Below, in pieces: positions 24,294 to 31,612 of a stretch of DNA of 41,648 nucleotides. The DNA is taken from assembly GCA_017465225.1 (NCBI GenBank), contig JAFTWQ010000036.1, positions 1-41,648 on the forward strand, read 5' to 3'. The notes under the pieces are model-generated. The model made no database searches, was not told where the DNA came from, and saw only the letters and a program-made list of their open reading frames with translations. The stretch is from Bacteroidales bacterium. Its GTDB lineage: Bacteria; Bacteroidota; Bacteroidia; Bacteroidales; UBA932. Positions within the stretch are counted from its first letter, which is position 1; each line of letters starts with the position of its first letter. The translations under genes were made by a program, and so were the position numbers.

Positions 24294-25696
24294 CTACGTT
24301 TGAGAGCGACTACATTCTCCACATGATGAGTGTGAGGGAACATATCGACCGGACGCACGGCAGTAATCACATAATCCTTGCAGAGAATCTCAAGGTCACG
24401 AGCCTGTGAAGCCGGGTTGCAGCTTACGTAGACCATACGGTCTGGAGCCGCATTGAGGATGACCTGGGCAACATCAGGATGAATTCCTGCTCTAGGCGGA
24501 TCAAGGATGATCACATCAGGACGTCCATGCTCCTCTACGAATGTATCGGTAAGAATGTCCTTCATGTCACCTGCATAGAAATCGCAGTTTGTGATATTGT
24601 TGTTGGCCGCATTTATCCTTGCGTCCTCTATCGCCTCAGGAACATATTCGATACCAATGACTTTTGATGCCTGACGAGACACGAACTGAGCGATTGTACC
24701 CGTACCTGTATAAAGGTCATAGACGACCTCGGAACCGGTCAGAGCGGCATATTCACGGGCTACGCTGTAAAGCTTGTAAGCCTGCTTTGTATTTGTCTGA
24801 TAGAATGACTTCGGTCCGATCTTGAACTTAAGGCCTTCCATGTATTCGTAAATCGCATCCTCACCCTTGTAAAGATGACACTCCTGATCTGAAATCGAGT
24901 CGTTCGCCTTGCCATTGATGACGTAGTACAGAGATGTTATCTGTGGGAATCTCTCTGCAACAGCATCAAGAAGGGCAGTGCGTGCTTCGGCATCCTCATG
25001 ATAGAAGCAGATGATGAGCATCACGTTGCCAGCTTCAGTCGTGCGGATGAACATGTTGCGGAGGAATCCGACGTGTTCACGGATGTTGAAGAACGACAAT
25101 CCATGTTCCAGAGCATAGTTTCTGATGAACAGGCGGATCTCGTTCGATGGCTCCGGCTGGAGATAGCAATGCTCGATGTCAAGCACCTTGTCGAAGAAAC
25201 GGCCGACATGGAATCCGAGTCCGTACTTCTCCTGCTCTGAAAGAGCTTCGGCGTCTTCTGTATCGAAGATCCAGCGACGCTGCGAGAAGGTGAATTCCAG
25301 CTTGTTACGGTAATATGTAGTTTCGTCAGACGGTACGATAGGGGATATCTCCGGTACATCGAGATGGCCGATGCGGACGAGCTGGTCATATACCTGCTGC
25401 TGCTTTGCCTGAAGCTGCATTTCGTATGGAAGCGGCTGCCACTTGCATCCTCCGCAGATGCCGAAATGCTTGCAGAAAGGCTCAAGACGGTGCTCGGAAG
25501 GCTTTACCATACGGAGGATGAAACCTTCCATATAGTTTTTCTTCTTCTTTGTAACCTTTACGTCAACGACGTCTCCCGGAACGGCAAACTGTACGAACAA
25601 TACGGTTCCGTCTATTCTTGCCAAAGCCTTGCCCTCTGCGGCCACGGCCTCGATTACAACATTCTCTAGAATGATATCCTGCTTCTTCCTTGCCAT
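24290..25696 (-). CDS. rlmD: 23S rRNA (uracil-5-)-methyltransferase, RlmD/RumA type
   Basis: A 468-residue enzyme. The N-terminal TRAM domain (about 5-60) is followed by the 4Fe-4S motif CKHFGICGGCKW (Cys75/81/84) and the SAM-dependent class I fold with VVYDLYTGTGTIAQF, NAANNNITNCDFYAGD, IILDPPRAGIHPDV and YVSCNPASQARDL, whose Cys is the catalytic nucleophile. The family methylates U1939 (RlmD) or other uridines; Bacteroidota members are annotated rlmD but site specificity is unproven. The frame extends upstream to 25750, but the ATG at 25696 begins the conserved part and lies behind a hairpin and a -7 box. Confidence 0.9.
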   Translation of the reverse strand: MARKKQDIILENVVIEAVAAEGKALARIDGTVLFVQFAVPGDVVDVKVTKKKKNYMEGFILRMVKPSEHRLEPFCKHFGICGGCKWQPLPYEMQLQAKQQQVYDQLVRIGHLDVPEISPIVPSDETTYYRNKLEFTFSQRRWIFDTEDAEALSEQEKYGLGFHVGRFFDKVLDIEHCYLQPEPSNEIRLFIRNYALEHGLSFFNIREHVGFLRNMFIRTTEAGNVMLIICFYHEDAEARTALLDAVAERFPQITSLYYVINGKANDSISDQECHLYKGEDAIYEYMEGLKFKIGPKSFYQTNTKQAYKLYSVAREYAALTGSEVVYDLYTGTGTIAQFVSRQASKVIGIEYVPEAIEDARINAANNNITNCDFYAGDMKDILTDTFVEEHGRPDVIILDPPRAGIHPDVAQVILNAAPDRMVYVSCNPASQARDLEILCKDYVITAVRPVDMFPHTHHVENVVALKRR

Positions 25697-25710
25697 AATG
25701 ATAAAATTAA

Positions 25711-25740
25711 TGCAGCCCGACTGTTTGAAATCGGGCTGCA
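25711..25740 (-). terminator. Hairpin between the phosphate transporter gene and rlmD
   Basis: Perfect 10-bp stem TGCAGCCCGA / TCGGGCTGCA with a 10-base loop, followed on the minus strand by TTAATTTTAT. It lies 22 bases after the Na/Pi transporter stop (25763) and 14 bases before the rlmD ATG, so it probably ends the transporter transcript. Confidence 0.7.
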
Positions 25741-25746
25741 AAAATA
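25739..25746 (-). promoter_or_regulatory. Possible -7 box TATTTTTG for rlmD
   Basis: Minus strand TATTTTTG overlapping the base of the hairpin at 25711-25740. If used, transcription starts near 25732, inside the hairpin, so the rlmD leader would lack part of one arm. No -33 element seen. Confidence 0.4.
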
Positions 25747-25762
25747 TCAAATAATCGTGAGA

Positions 25763-27502
25763 TTAAGAAATCTTGAGCTTTGTTTTGTAGAGTGTCTGTG
25801 AGATATTGATCATGAAGTCACCCATAGTCTCAAGCTCAGACACGATATCCATATAGTATACGCTTGTCTGGTAGTTCTTGCGGTCGCTCTCGATGCTTTC
25901 GATCTCCTCGTCGCGGAGGTTGTTACGCAGATTGTTGATCCTGTCTTCTGCAGAGTAGGCATTTGAGATTTCCTCAAGCTTTCCGTCGAATGCAAGTGAA
26001 AGATTCAGAATCATCACATCGTAGGCATTGTCGACAAGATCCACCATGGCATTGAGCTTCTTGATTGTATCCGCATCGAATGATTTGTTGTGGATATTTC
26101 TGCGTGAAAGGATACGGCTGATGCTTTCACCGGAGTCACCGAGTGATTCGAGCTCACCGATGATCTTGTACATGGCCTTGATCATATGAGATGTCCTTTC
26201 GCTGATCTCCTCTGCAGAAACGGCATTGAGGAATGTGGCGATCTCATATTCGATCCTGTCGGAAATCTCCTCATACTTGACGAGCTTGCCACGGAGTTCT
26301 TCAAATTTGTCCTGATCTGTCTCATTGATTGCAGCTCGCGCATATCCGAGTCCGTTCTTTGAGATCTGTGCAAAATGGATGATTTCGTTGAATGCCTGTT
26401 CTGTAGCGAGTTCCGGAGTAGCAAGCGGACCTGCCTCGATATATCTGAGACGGAACTTGTTATCCTCCTGATTAACAGGCTCCTTGATGACCTTGCATAC
26501 TACCTTTTCGATAAGACCTGTGAACCAGACGAGAATCAATGTGTTGATCAGGTTGAAGAGGGTATGGAGCATTGAAAGTCCATAAAGTGCTGAAGTGCTT
26601 TCAGGACCTGTCGGATCATTTACAGCAAAGCCGTCTGCTGCAGGGTTCGGAATGCCGAATACCGAACTTGTGATCCAACCGACAAGTGAAAGGAACGGCC
26701 TGAACAGAATCAGAGCCCAGATCACTCCGAATACGTTGAATATGGTATGTGAGAGTGCGGCGCGTTTTGCGGAAGAATTACCTACCGAAGCAGCGATGTT
26801 GGCTGTGATAGTTGTACCGATATTCTCTCCAAGAACCATTGCACAGGCCATCGGGAACGGTATCCATCCCATGCTGAGCATGATCAGGGTGATCGCCATT
26901 GTGGCAGATGATGACTGGAGTACGAGAGTAAGCACGGAACCGAAACCGAGGAAGATCAGGACTGACCAGAATCCGAATCCGGACCATGTCTTTACAAATT
27001 CCAATACTTCAGGTGTCTGCTTGAGATCTGGAACGGAGTCCTTCATGAATGAAAGACCGAGGAAAAGAAGCGAGAAGCCTACAACGAGTTCGCCGATGTT
27101 TCTTCTTTGGTTCTTTTTTGAAATCGACAGGATGAATCCAAGGAGCATCAAAGGAACGGCAAGGATAGAGATATCCGCCTTGAATCCGAGCCATGCCACC
27201 ATCCATGCGGTGACTGTAGTACCGATGTTGGCTCCCATGATGACGCCGATTGCCTGGACGAGTGTAAGGAGTCCCGCATTCACGAAGCTCACGACCATTA
27301 CGGTAGTGGCTGATGAAGATTGTATTACAGCTGTGATGCCAAGACCGGTAAGAACTCTCTTGAATGGATTCGAGGTCATTGAAGAGAGGAAACCTCTGAG
27401 TCTGTCACCTGCGGCTTTCTGAAGTCCGGAGCTCATGAGGTTCATTCCGTAAAGGAACATTCCGAGGGCTCCCAGCAGAGTGAAAATCTGTAAAATACCC
27501 AT
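25763..27502 (-). CDS. Na/Pi cotransporter family protein with PhoU-like domain, copy A
   Basis: A 579-residue protein. The N-terminal about 310 residues form two NaPi repeats with the QSSSAT motifs (VIQSSSATTVMVVSFVNAG and LQSSSATMAITLIML) and GANIGTT/GENIGTT loops, as in NptA/YjbB. The C-terminal about 200 residues are helical and PhoU-like (SLGDSGESISRILSRRN; AEDRINNLRNNLRD). Homologues move phosphate with Na+, often outward. The start is ATG 27502 behind a TACTTTTG box. It is strongly similar to the next gene upstream (about 18 differences in the first 160 residues by my count), showing a tandem duplication. Confidence 0.93.
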   Translation of the reverse strand: MGILQIFTLLGALGMFLYGMNLMSSGLQKAAGDRLRGFLSSMTSNPFKRVLTGLGITAVIQSSSATTVMVVSFVNAGLLTLVQAIGVIMGANIGTTVTAWMVAWLGFKADISILAVPLMLLGFILSISKKNQRRNIGELVVGFSLLFLGLSFMKDSVPDLKQTPEVLEFVKTWSGFGFWSVLIFLGFGSVLTLVLQSSSATMAITLIMLSMGWIPFPMACAMVLGENIGTTITANIAASVGNSSAKRAALSHTIFNVFGVIWALILFRPFLSLVGWITSSVFGIPNPAADGFAVNDPTGPESTSALYGLSMLHTLFNLINTLILVWFTGLIEKVVCKVIKEPVNQEDNKFRLRYIEAGPLATPELATEQAFNEIIHFAQISKNGLGYARAAINETDQDKFEELRGKLVKYEEISDRIEYEIATFLNAVSAEEISERTSHMIKAMYKIIGELESLGDSGESISRILSRRNIHNKSFDADTIKKLNAMVDLVDNAYDVMILNLSLAFDGKLEEISNAYSAEDRINNLRNNLRDEEIESIESDRKNYQTSVYYMDIVSELETMGDFMINISQTLYKTKLKIS

Positions 27503-27532
27503 AATTAAGTCTAGAATAGTTTAATGATGGGG

Positions 27533-27564
27533 CAAAAGTAAGAATGATTGTTAATGATTGTAAA
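27533..27564 (-). promoter_or_regulatory. Promoter of Na/Pi copy A (TTTA-N20-TACTTTTG)
   Basis: Minus strand -7 box TACTTTTG (27540-27533) with TTTA 20 bases upstream (27564-27561). It indicates that copy A is transcribed separately from copy B, which is closed off by its own terminator just upstream. Confidence 0.6.
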
Positions 27565-27597
27565 GGGACAGCTGTTAATTTTTTGTTAAATGAAAGC

Positions 27598-27629
27598 AAA
27601 AATGAAAATAGCCCGACATAATGCCGGGC
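27598..27629 (-). terminator. Terminator after Na/Pi copy B
   Basis: On the minus strand GCCCGGCATTATGTCGGGC folds into an eight-base-pair stem (one G-T wobble) with a three-base loop, followed by TATTTTCATTTTT. About 70 bases separate it from the copy B stop at 27702; this stretch (27630-27701) holds nothing else that I recognise. Confidence 0.75.
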
Positions 27630-27701
27630 AAATCCATCATGATGATTATGAATCTATACTCCGATGAAGGTGAGGAACGGTTAGTTTTACAGTACCCATT
27701 T

Positions 27702-29462
27702 TTATTTTTTGATGAAAGTCTTTTCAAGTGTCTGAGAGATGTTGATCATGAAGTCGCCCATCTTCTCCAGCTCGCTTACAATATCCATATAGTAGACGCT
27801 GGTCTGATAGTTCTTTCTGTTGCTCTCGATGCTCTCGATTTCAGTATCCCTGAGATTGTTCCTGAGGTTGTTGATGCGGTCCTCAGCATTGTATGCATTT
27901 GAAATTTCAACAAGAACCCCGCTATAAGCGGATGTGAGGTTGGCTATCATTGCGTCATATGCATTCTCTACGGCATCAGTCATATTGTTGAGATTCCTCA
28001 ATGTCTCCTCATCGAATGTCTTCTTATGGATATTCCTTCTTGAAAGAATACGGCTGATCGATTCTCCTGAATCTCCAAGCGATTCCATCTCGCCGATGAT
28101 CTTGTACATTGCCTTGAGCTTTGACGAAGTCTCCTCGCTGATGTCTCCGGTAGAGACTGCATTCAGGAATGACGCGATTTCATATTCGATGCGGTCTGAA
28201 ATCTCTTCGTATTTGACAAGCTTCTCACGGAATTCTTCAAATTTATCCTCGTCAGTCGCACGTATCGCAGAACGTACATAACCAAGTCCGTTCTTTGATA
28301 TCTGTGCGAAATGGATGATTTCGTTGAATGCCTGTTCGGTAGCAAGCTCCGGTGTGGCGATCGGACCAGCCTCTATGTACTTTAGTCTGAATGCGTTCTC
28401 CTCCTTGTTCTGCGAACCTTTTATGACCATGCAGACAAGCTTCTCGATGAATGGGATGAACCATATCAGGATACATGTGTTGATGGTGTTGAAGAGGGTA
28501 TGGAGCATTGACAGGCCATAGAGAGCCGAGGTCTGTGAATCGGTCTGGATCGGAGTCCCGTCAGCTGCCTTTTCGACAACAACCGCGAAGTCGGCACCTG
28601 CCGGATTCGGAACACCGAAGATGACCTCTGTGATCAGACCGATCAGCTTGAGGAAATATGGGAATGAAATCAATGCCCAAATGACACCGAATACGTTGAA
28701 GACGGTGTGGGCGAGTGCGGCTCGTTTTGCCGATGTGTTACCTACGGCTGCAGCTATGTTGGCTGTGATTGTGGTTCCGATATTCTCACCGAGCACCATC
28801 GCGCATGCCATATCGAACCTTATCCATCCCATGTTGAGCATGATGAGGGTGAGGGCCATGGTCGCAGATGAAGACTGGAGTACGAGAGTGAGTATCGTAC
28901 CGAACACCAGGAAGATAAGAACAGAACCGAAGCCATGTCCCTGCCATCCCTGAATGAATGAAAGCACTTCCGGATTGCTGCTGAGATCGGGAACAGAGTT
29001 CTTCATCAGAGAAAGACCGAGGAATAGAAGAGAGAATCCTATTATAAGTTCCGATATGTTTCTTCTCTGGTCTTTCTTCGAGATTGACAGGATGAATCCC
29101 AATGCCATCAACGGGACTGCGAGGATAGAGATGTCTGCCTTGAATCCGAGCCATGCCACAAGCCACGCTGTCACGGTTGTGCCGATATTCGCTCCCATGA
29201 TGACGCTGATTGCCTGGGCTAATGTAAGAAGACCCGCATTCACGAAACTTACTACCATTACGGTAGTGGCGGATGATGACTGGATCACCGAGGTGATACC
29301 CAATCCTGTGAGTACTCCTTTGAACGGATTGGAGGTCATGGCAGACAGGAAGTTACGGAGTCGGCTTCCTGCTGCCTTCTGAAGTCCGGAGCTCATCATG
29401 TTCATTCCGTAAAGGAACATACCGAGGGCTCCCAGCAAAGTGAAAATCTGTAACATTGTCAA
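27702..29462 (-). CDS. Na/Pi cotransporter family protein with PhoU-like domain, copy B
   Basis: A 586-residue paralogue of the adjacent copy A with the same layout: two QSSSAT repeats, GANIGTT and GENIGTT loops, and a helical PhoU-like C-terminal region. The main differences are in the loop after the eighth or so hydrophobic segment, where this copy carries a longer insert (VVEKAADGTPIQTDSQTS, about residues 295-312), and at the C-terminal tail (LEKTFIKK). It is preceded by a second CaCA exchanger gene with a gap of only seven bases, so it is in an operon with it, while copy A has its own promoter. Confidence 0.93.
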   Translation of the reverse strand: MTMLQIFTLLGALGMFLYGMNMMSSGLQKAAGSRLRNFLSAMTSNPFKGVLTGLGITSVIQSSSATTVMVVSFVNAGLLTLAQAISVIMGANIGTTVTAWLVAWLGFKADISILAVPLMALGFILSISKKDQRRNISELIIGFSLLFLGLSLMKNSVPDLSSNPEVLSFIQGWQGHGFGSVLIFLVFGTILTLVLQSSSATMALTLIMLNMGWIRFDMACAMVLGENIGTTITANIAAAVGNTSAKRAALAHTVFNVFGVIWALISFPYFLKLIGLITEVIFGVPNPAGADFAVVVEKAADGTPIQTDSQTSALYGLSMLHTLFNTINTCILIWFIPFIEKLVCMVIKGSQNKEENAFRLKYIEAGPIATPELATEQAFNEIIHFAQISKNGLGYVRSAIRATDEDKFEEFREKLVKYEEISDRIEYEIASFLNAVSTGDISEETSSKLKAMYKIIGEMESLGDSGESISRILSRRNIHKKTFDEETLRNLNNMTDAVENAYDAMIANLTSAYSGVLVEISNAYNAEDRINNLRNNLRDTEIESIESNRKNYQTSVYYMDIVSELEKMGDFMINISQTLEKTFIKK

Positions 29463-29469
29463 TAATTGG

Positions 29470-30441
29470 TTAAGCTATTTGTGTGCTGAGCAGATACCAG
29501 TTGTAGCCTGCAAAACAGAGGAACATTGCAGCTCCTGCCAGCCTGTTGATCTTTCCGATGAATCCCAGAAGAAGAGGAACGATTGCTGCGCCGATCATCA
29601 CGACATAGTCTACAGCTGTGATTCCAGCTGATGTGAGAGGCATTACCTGCGAACTCAAGCCGAGGATGAGAGTGATATTGAATATGTTAGATCCTACAAT
29701 ATTTCCCAGAGCCATCTGCGTGTTCTTCTTTACTGCTGCAACGACTGATGCTGCTAGTTCCGGCAGGGAAGTGCCGCATGCGATCAGGGTGAGCGAAATG
29801 AAGGCGTCGTTCACTCCGAATGACTTTGCGATGAGAACAGCATTGTCAACAAAGAAATCGCAGCTTGTGATGAGCACGGCAAGGCCTCCGGCTACCTTAA
29901 CTATGGCAAGCCAAAGGGGAGTCTTGTCCTCTTCTTCAGACTGTGCGGCTTCCTGCTGGACTCCGGAGCCAAGGGCTGCTGTCTTTCTGTCACGGTAGAA
30001 CGAATACCACATGAAGAGGATGAAGCAGGCAAGAAGTACAAGTCCGTCAATCCTGCTGATTGTAGCCGGTGTACCGTTGAAGAAATTCAAAGCGAGTACA
30101 GTGACCAGGAATGACACAAAGATGCAGAGAGGAATCTCGAACTTCATGTTCGCCTTGTCGATGGCGATAGGGAAGAACATGGCTGTAAGTCCCAGGATGC
30201 CAAGGACATTGAATATGTTCGAGCCTACTACATTTCCGATTGCGACGTCTGCATTGCCTCCTACTGCACCCAGAAAGCTTACTACAAATTCAGGCATTGA
30301 TGTGCCGACACCGACAATCGCAGCTCCGATGACAAAGTCTGAAACCTTGAATTTCTTTGCGATGGACACTGTGCCGGCAACGAGGAAATCAGCTCCGAAT
30401 ACGATGCCGGCGAGTGATACGATCAGAATTATATATTCCAT
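29470..30441 (-). CDS. Calcium/sodium antiporter, CaCA family, copy 2
   Basis: A 323-residue paralogue of the exchanger at 21814-22767. Repeat motifs are VGVGTSMPEFVVSF with GNVVGSNIFNVLGILG, and IACGTSLPELAASV with GNIVGSNIFNITLILG. The central cytosolic loop (about 155-172) is charged, with ...QQEAAQSEEEDKTP. It begins six bases after a small membrane-protein gene and ends seven bases before Na/Pi copy B, forming a three-gene operon. The pairing with a Na+-coupled phosphate transporter suggests a shared Na+/Ca2+/phosphate role, which is an inference from position only. Confidence 0.93.
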   Translation of the reverse strand: MEYIILIVSLAGIVFGADFLVAGTVSIAKKFKVSDFVIGAAIVGVGTSMPEFVVSFLGAVGGNADVAIGNVVGSNIFNVLGILGLTAMFFPIAIDKANMKFEIPLCIFVSFLVTVLALNFFNGTPATISRIDGLVLLACFILFMWYSFYRDRKTAALGSGVQQEAAQSEEEDKTPLWLAIVKVAGGLAVLITSCDFFVDNAVLIAKSFGVNDAFISLTLIACGTSLPELAASVVAAVKKNTQMALGNIVGSNIFNITLILGLSSQVMPLTSAGITAVDYVVMIGAAIVPLLLGFIGKINRLAGAAMFLCFAGYNWYLLSTQIA

Positions 30442-30447
30442 GAAACC

Positions 30448-30891
30448 TTAGATCAGATTGGTTACTTCAGAGAGAGCGTATTCGTACTGTTTCGAGCAAG
30501 GCTCATATTTATAAGGAATATATTCGAAAATCTGTATATATGCCTTGCCTGTCTTCCTGCTGTAGTAAATATCGAGTCTTAAAGCATTTCCCTTGTCCTC
30601 TTCAGAAAGATTTACGGTCTGAGGCTTTGATGCGATCTTTTCTGCCAGTTCAGCACGGAGAGTCTGTGAGAAGTATCTCTCTGTCTTGCAGAATTTTTCA
30701 CCTGTTTCAACCTCCTTATAGCCGGATCTGAGCATAAGGAAGAGCAATATGCCTGCAAAGAGCATGAAGAATCCGAGGATGTTTATTGAGGTTGATGTTG
30801 GAAGGGCTACGAGTACGCAGCCAGCGGCTGCAAGGCCGGCTGAAATCACGATATCTTTTGTCGAACGAACTTTATTGAATGTCTTTTCCAT
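30448..30891 (-). CDS. Small membrane protein of unknown function
   Basis: A 147-residue protein I cannot assign to a named family. Two close hydrophobic segments (IVISAGLAAAGCVLVALP, about 14-31, and INILGFFMLFAGILLFLML, about 36-54) form a helical hairpin. The remaining about 90 residues are soluble and mixed alpha/beta, ending in IQIFEYIPYKYEPCSKQYEY. The reading is supported by codon use like its neighbours and by six-base spacing to the exchanger gene. It is the first gene of the exchanger-Na/Pi operon. An accessory subunit role would be guesswork. Confidence 0.75.
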   Translation of the reverse strand: MEKTFNKVRSTKDIVISAGLAAAGCVLVALPTSTSINILGFFMLFAGILLFLMLRSGYKEVETGEKFCKTERYFSQTLRAELAEKIASKPQTVNLSEEDKGNALRLDIYYSRKTGKAYIQIFEYIPYKYEPCSKQYEYALSEVTNLI

Positions 30892-30937
30892 GATGTAATT
30901 AATTGAAAATCAGTGAGATATATGTATAATAGGGTAG

Positions 30938-30973
30938 AGCGGCAACCAGATGGTTGTCGCCTTATATAATAAG
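30938..30973. terminator. Two adjoining hairpins upstream of the small membrane protein gene
   Basis: GCGGCAACC-AGAT-GGTTGTCGC (30938-30959, one G-T wobble on the plus strand) directly abuts CCTTAT-ATA-ATAAGG (30959-30973). They lie just past the stop of the small lipoprotein gene at 30986 on the minus strand. No long U-tract follows, so they may be a terminator or a leader structure of the downstream operon. Confidence 0.45.
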
Positions 30974-30985
30974 GTATGGAAAAGA

Positions 30986-31411
30986 CTAAATGATCAGTTT
31001 CCCTAGATATATCAGATGGTGGCTTGATTCAGCCAGTCCTGACGGGAATCTGTTTATCGATACAGAAAATAAAGAAGTCGTGTACTGATTCATGGATTTA
31101 CCGGACTTTGAAAGCGTAAATCCATGTCTTGAATGATTTACCGGATGATTTCTTTTTCCTTGTGACAGCGTCCTTGTCGGGTTGATCACGTTGGATTGCC
31201 TTGGGACCCTGCATTGGGTTTCAGGCACCGAGAATGAAAAATCTCCGTTCTGGAAATGATGAGCATCTTGTGAGTCGGAATCTATCAGGTTCACGACATT
31301 ATGATCGTCGTTGAAGAATGAAGACGAAAAGGAATCCGCATTGTCATTAAGCATACATGACAAGCAGAATATCAGGCTCGCGAGAATCGAAAATTTTACT
31401 TTAAGTTTCAT
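30986..31411 (-). CDS. Putative small lipoprotein, unknown function
   Basis: A 141-residue product with a lipoprotein-type signal (LKVKFSILASLIFCLSC, lipid-modified Cys19 likely). The mature part is polar, Ser/Asn/His-rich and without recognisable domain; it ends in ESSHHLIYLGKLII. I recognise no family. Support for it being real: a good signal peptide, an ATG 8 bases below a TAAATTTG box, and no better ORF on either strand here. The gene might be lineage-restricted. It stands alone and diverges from the 606-residue lipoprotein gene. Confidence 0.55.
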   Translation of the reverse strand: MKLKVKFSILASLIFCLSCMLNDNADSFSSSFFNDDHNVVNLIDSDSQDAHHFQNGDFSFSVPETQCRVPRQSNVINPTRTLSQGKRNHPVNHSRHGFTLSKSGKSMNQYTTSLFSVSINRFPSGLAESSHHLIYLGKLII

Positions 31412-31418
31412 TCTGTCG

Positions 31419-31451
31419 CAAATTTACAATTTAAATGCTCATTTGTACAAT
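31419..31451 (-). promoter_or_regulatory. Promoter of the small lipoprotein gene (ATTG-N21-TAAATTTG)
   Basis: Minus strand -7 box TAAATTTG (31426-31419) and ATTG (31451-31448) 21 bases upstream. The box is so close to the ATG (31411) that the mRNA would have almost no leader, so either a leaderless message or a later start should be considered. Confidence 0.45.
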
Positions 31452-31552
31452 TAAATCATGATTTTCGTGTTAAATATTTGTTAAGCACTATCGGTAGAAT
31501 TTGTTACACAATGCATATTATGTTAACTTGCGCATATAAAAATAGTGAACAG

Positions 31553-31584
31553 GTTGCTGGAGACGTAAAAACTTTATAATTTTG
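31553..31584 (+). promoter_or_regulatory. Promoter of the lipoprotein-DUF5723 operon (GTTG-N20-TAATTTTG)
   Basis: -7 box TAATTTTG (31577-31584) with GTTG (31553-31556) 20 bases upstream; ATG follows 28 bases later at 31613. The rest of the divergent gap (31427-31552) is AT-rich with no other feature seen. Confidence 0.6.
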
Positions 31585-31612
31585 TGATGGAAAATAATCA
31601 AGGATAAATACG

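Noticed and set aside
26595-27422. 275-codon open frame on the plus strand opposite Na/Pi copy A
   Set aside because: Shadow of the transporter; a parallel frame exists opposite copy B because the two genes are paralogues, which mimics conservation but arises from the sense strand.
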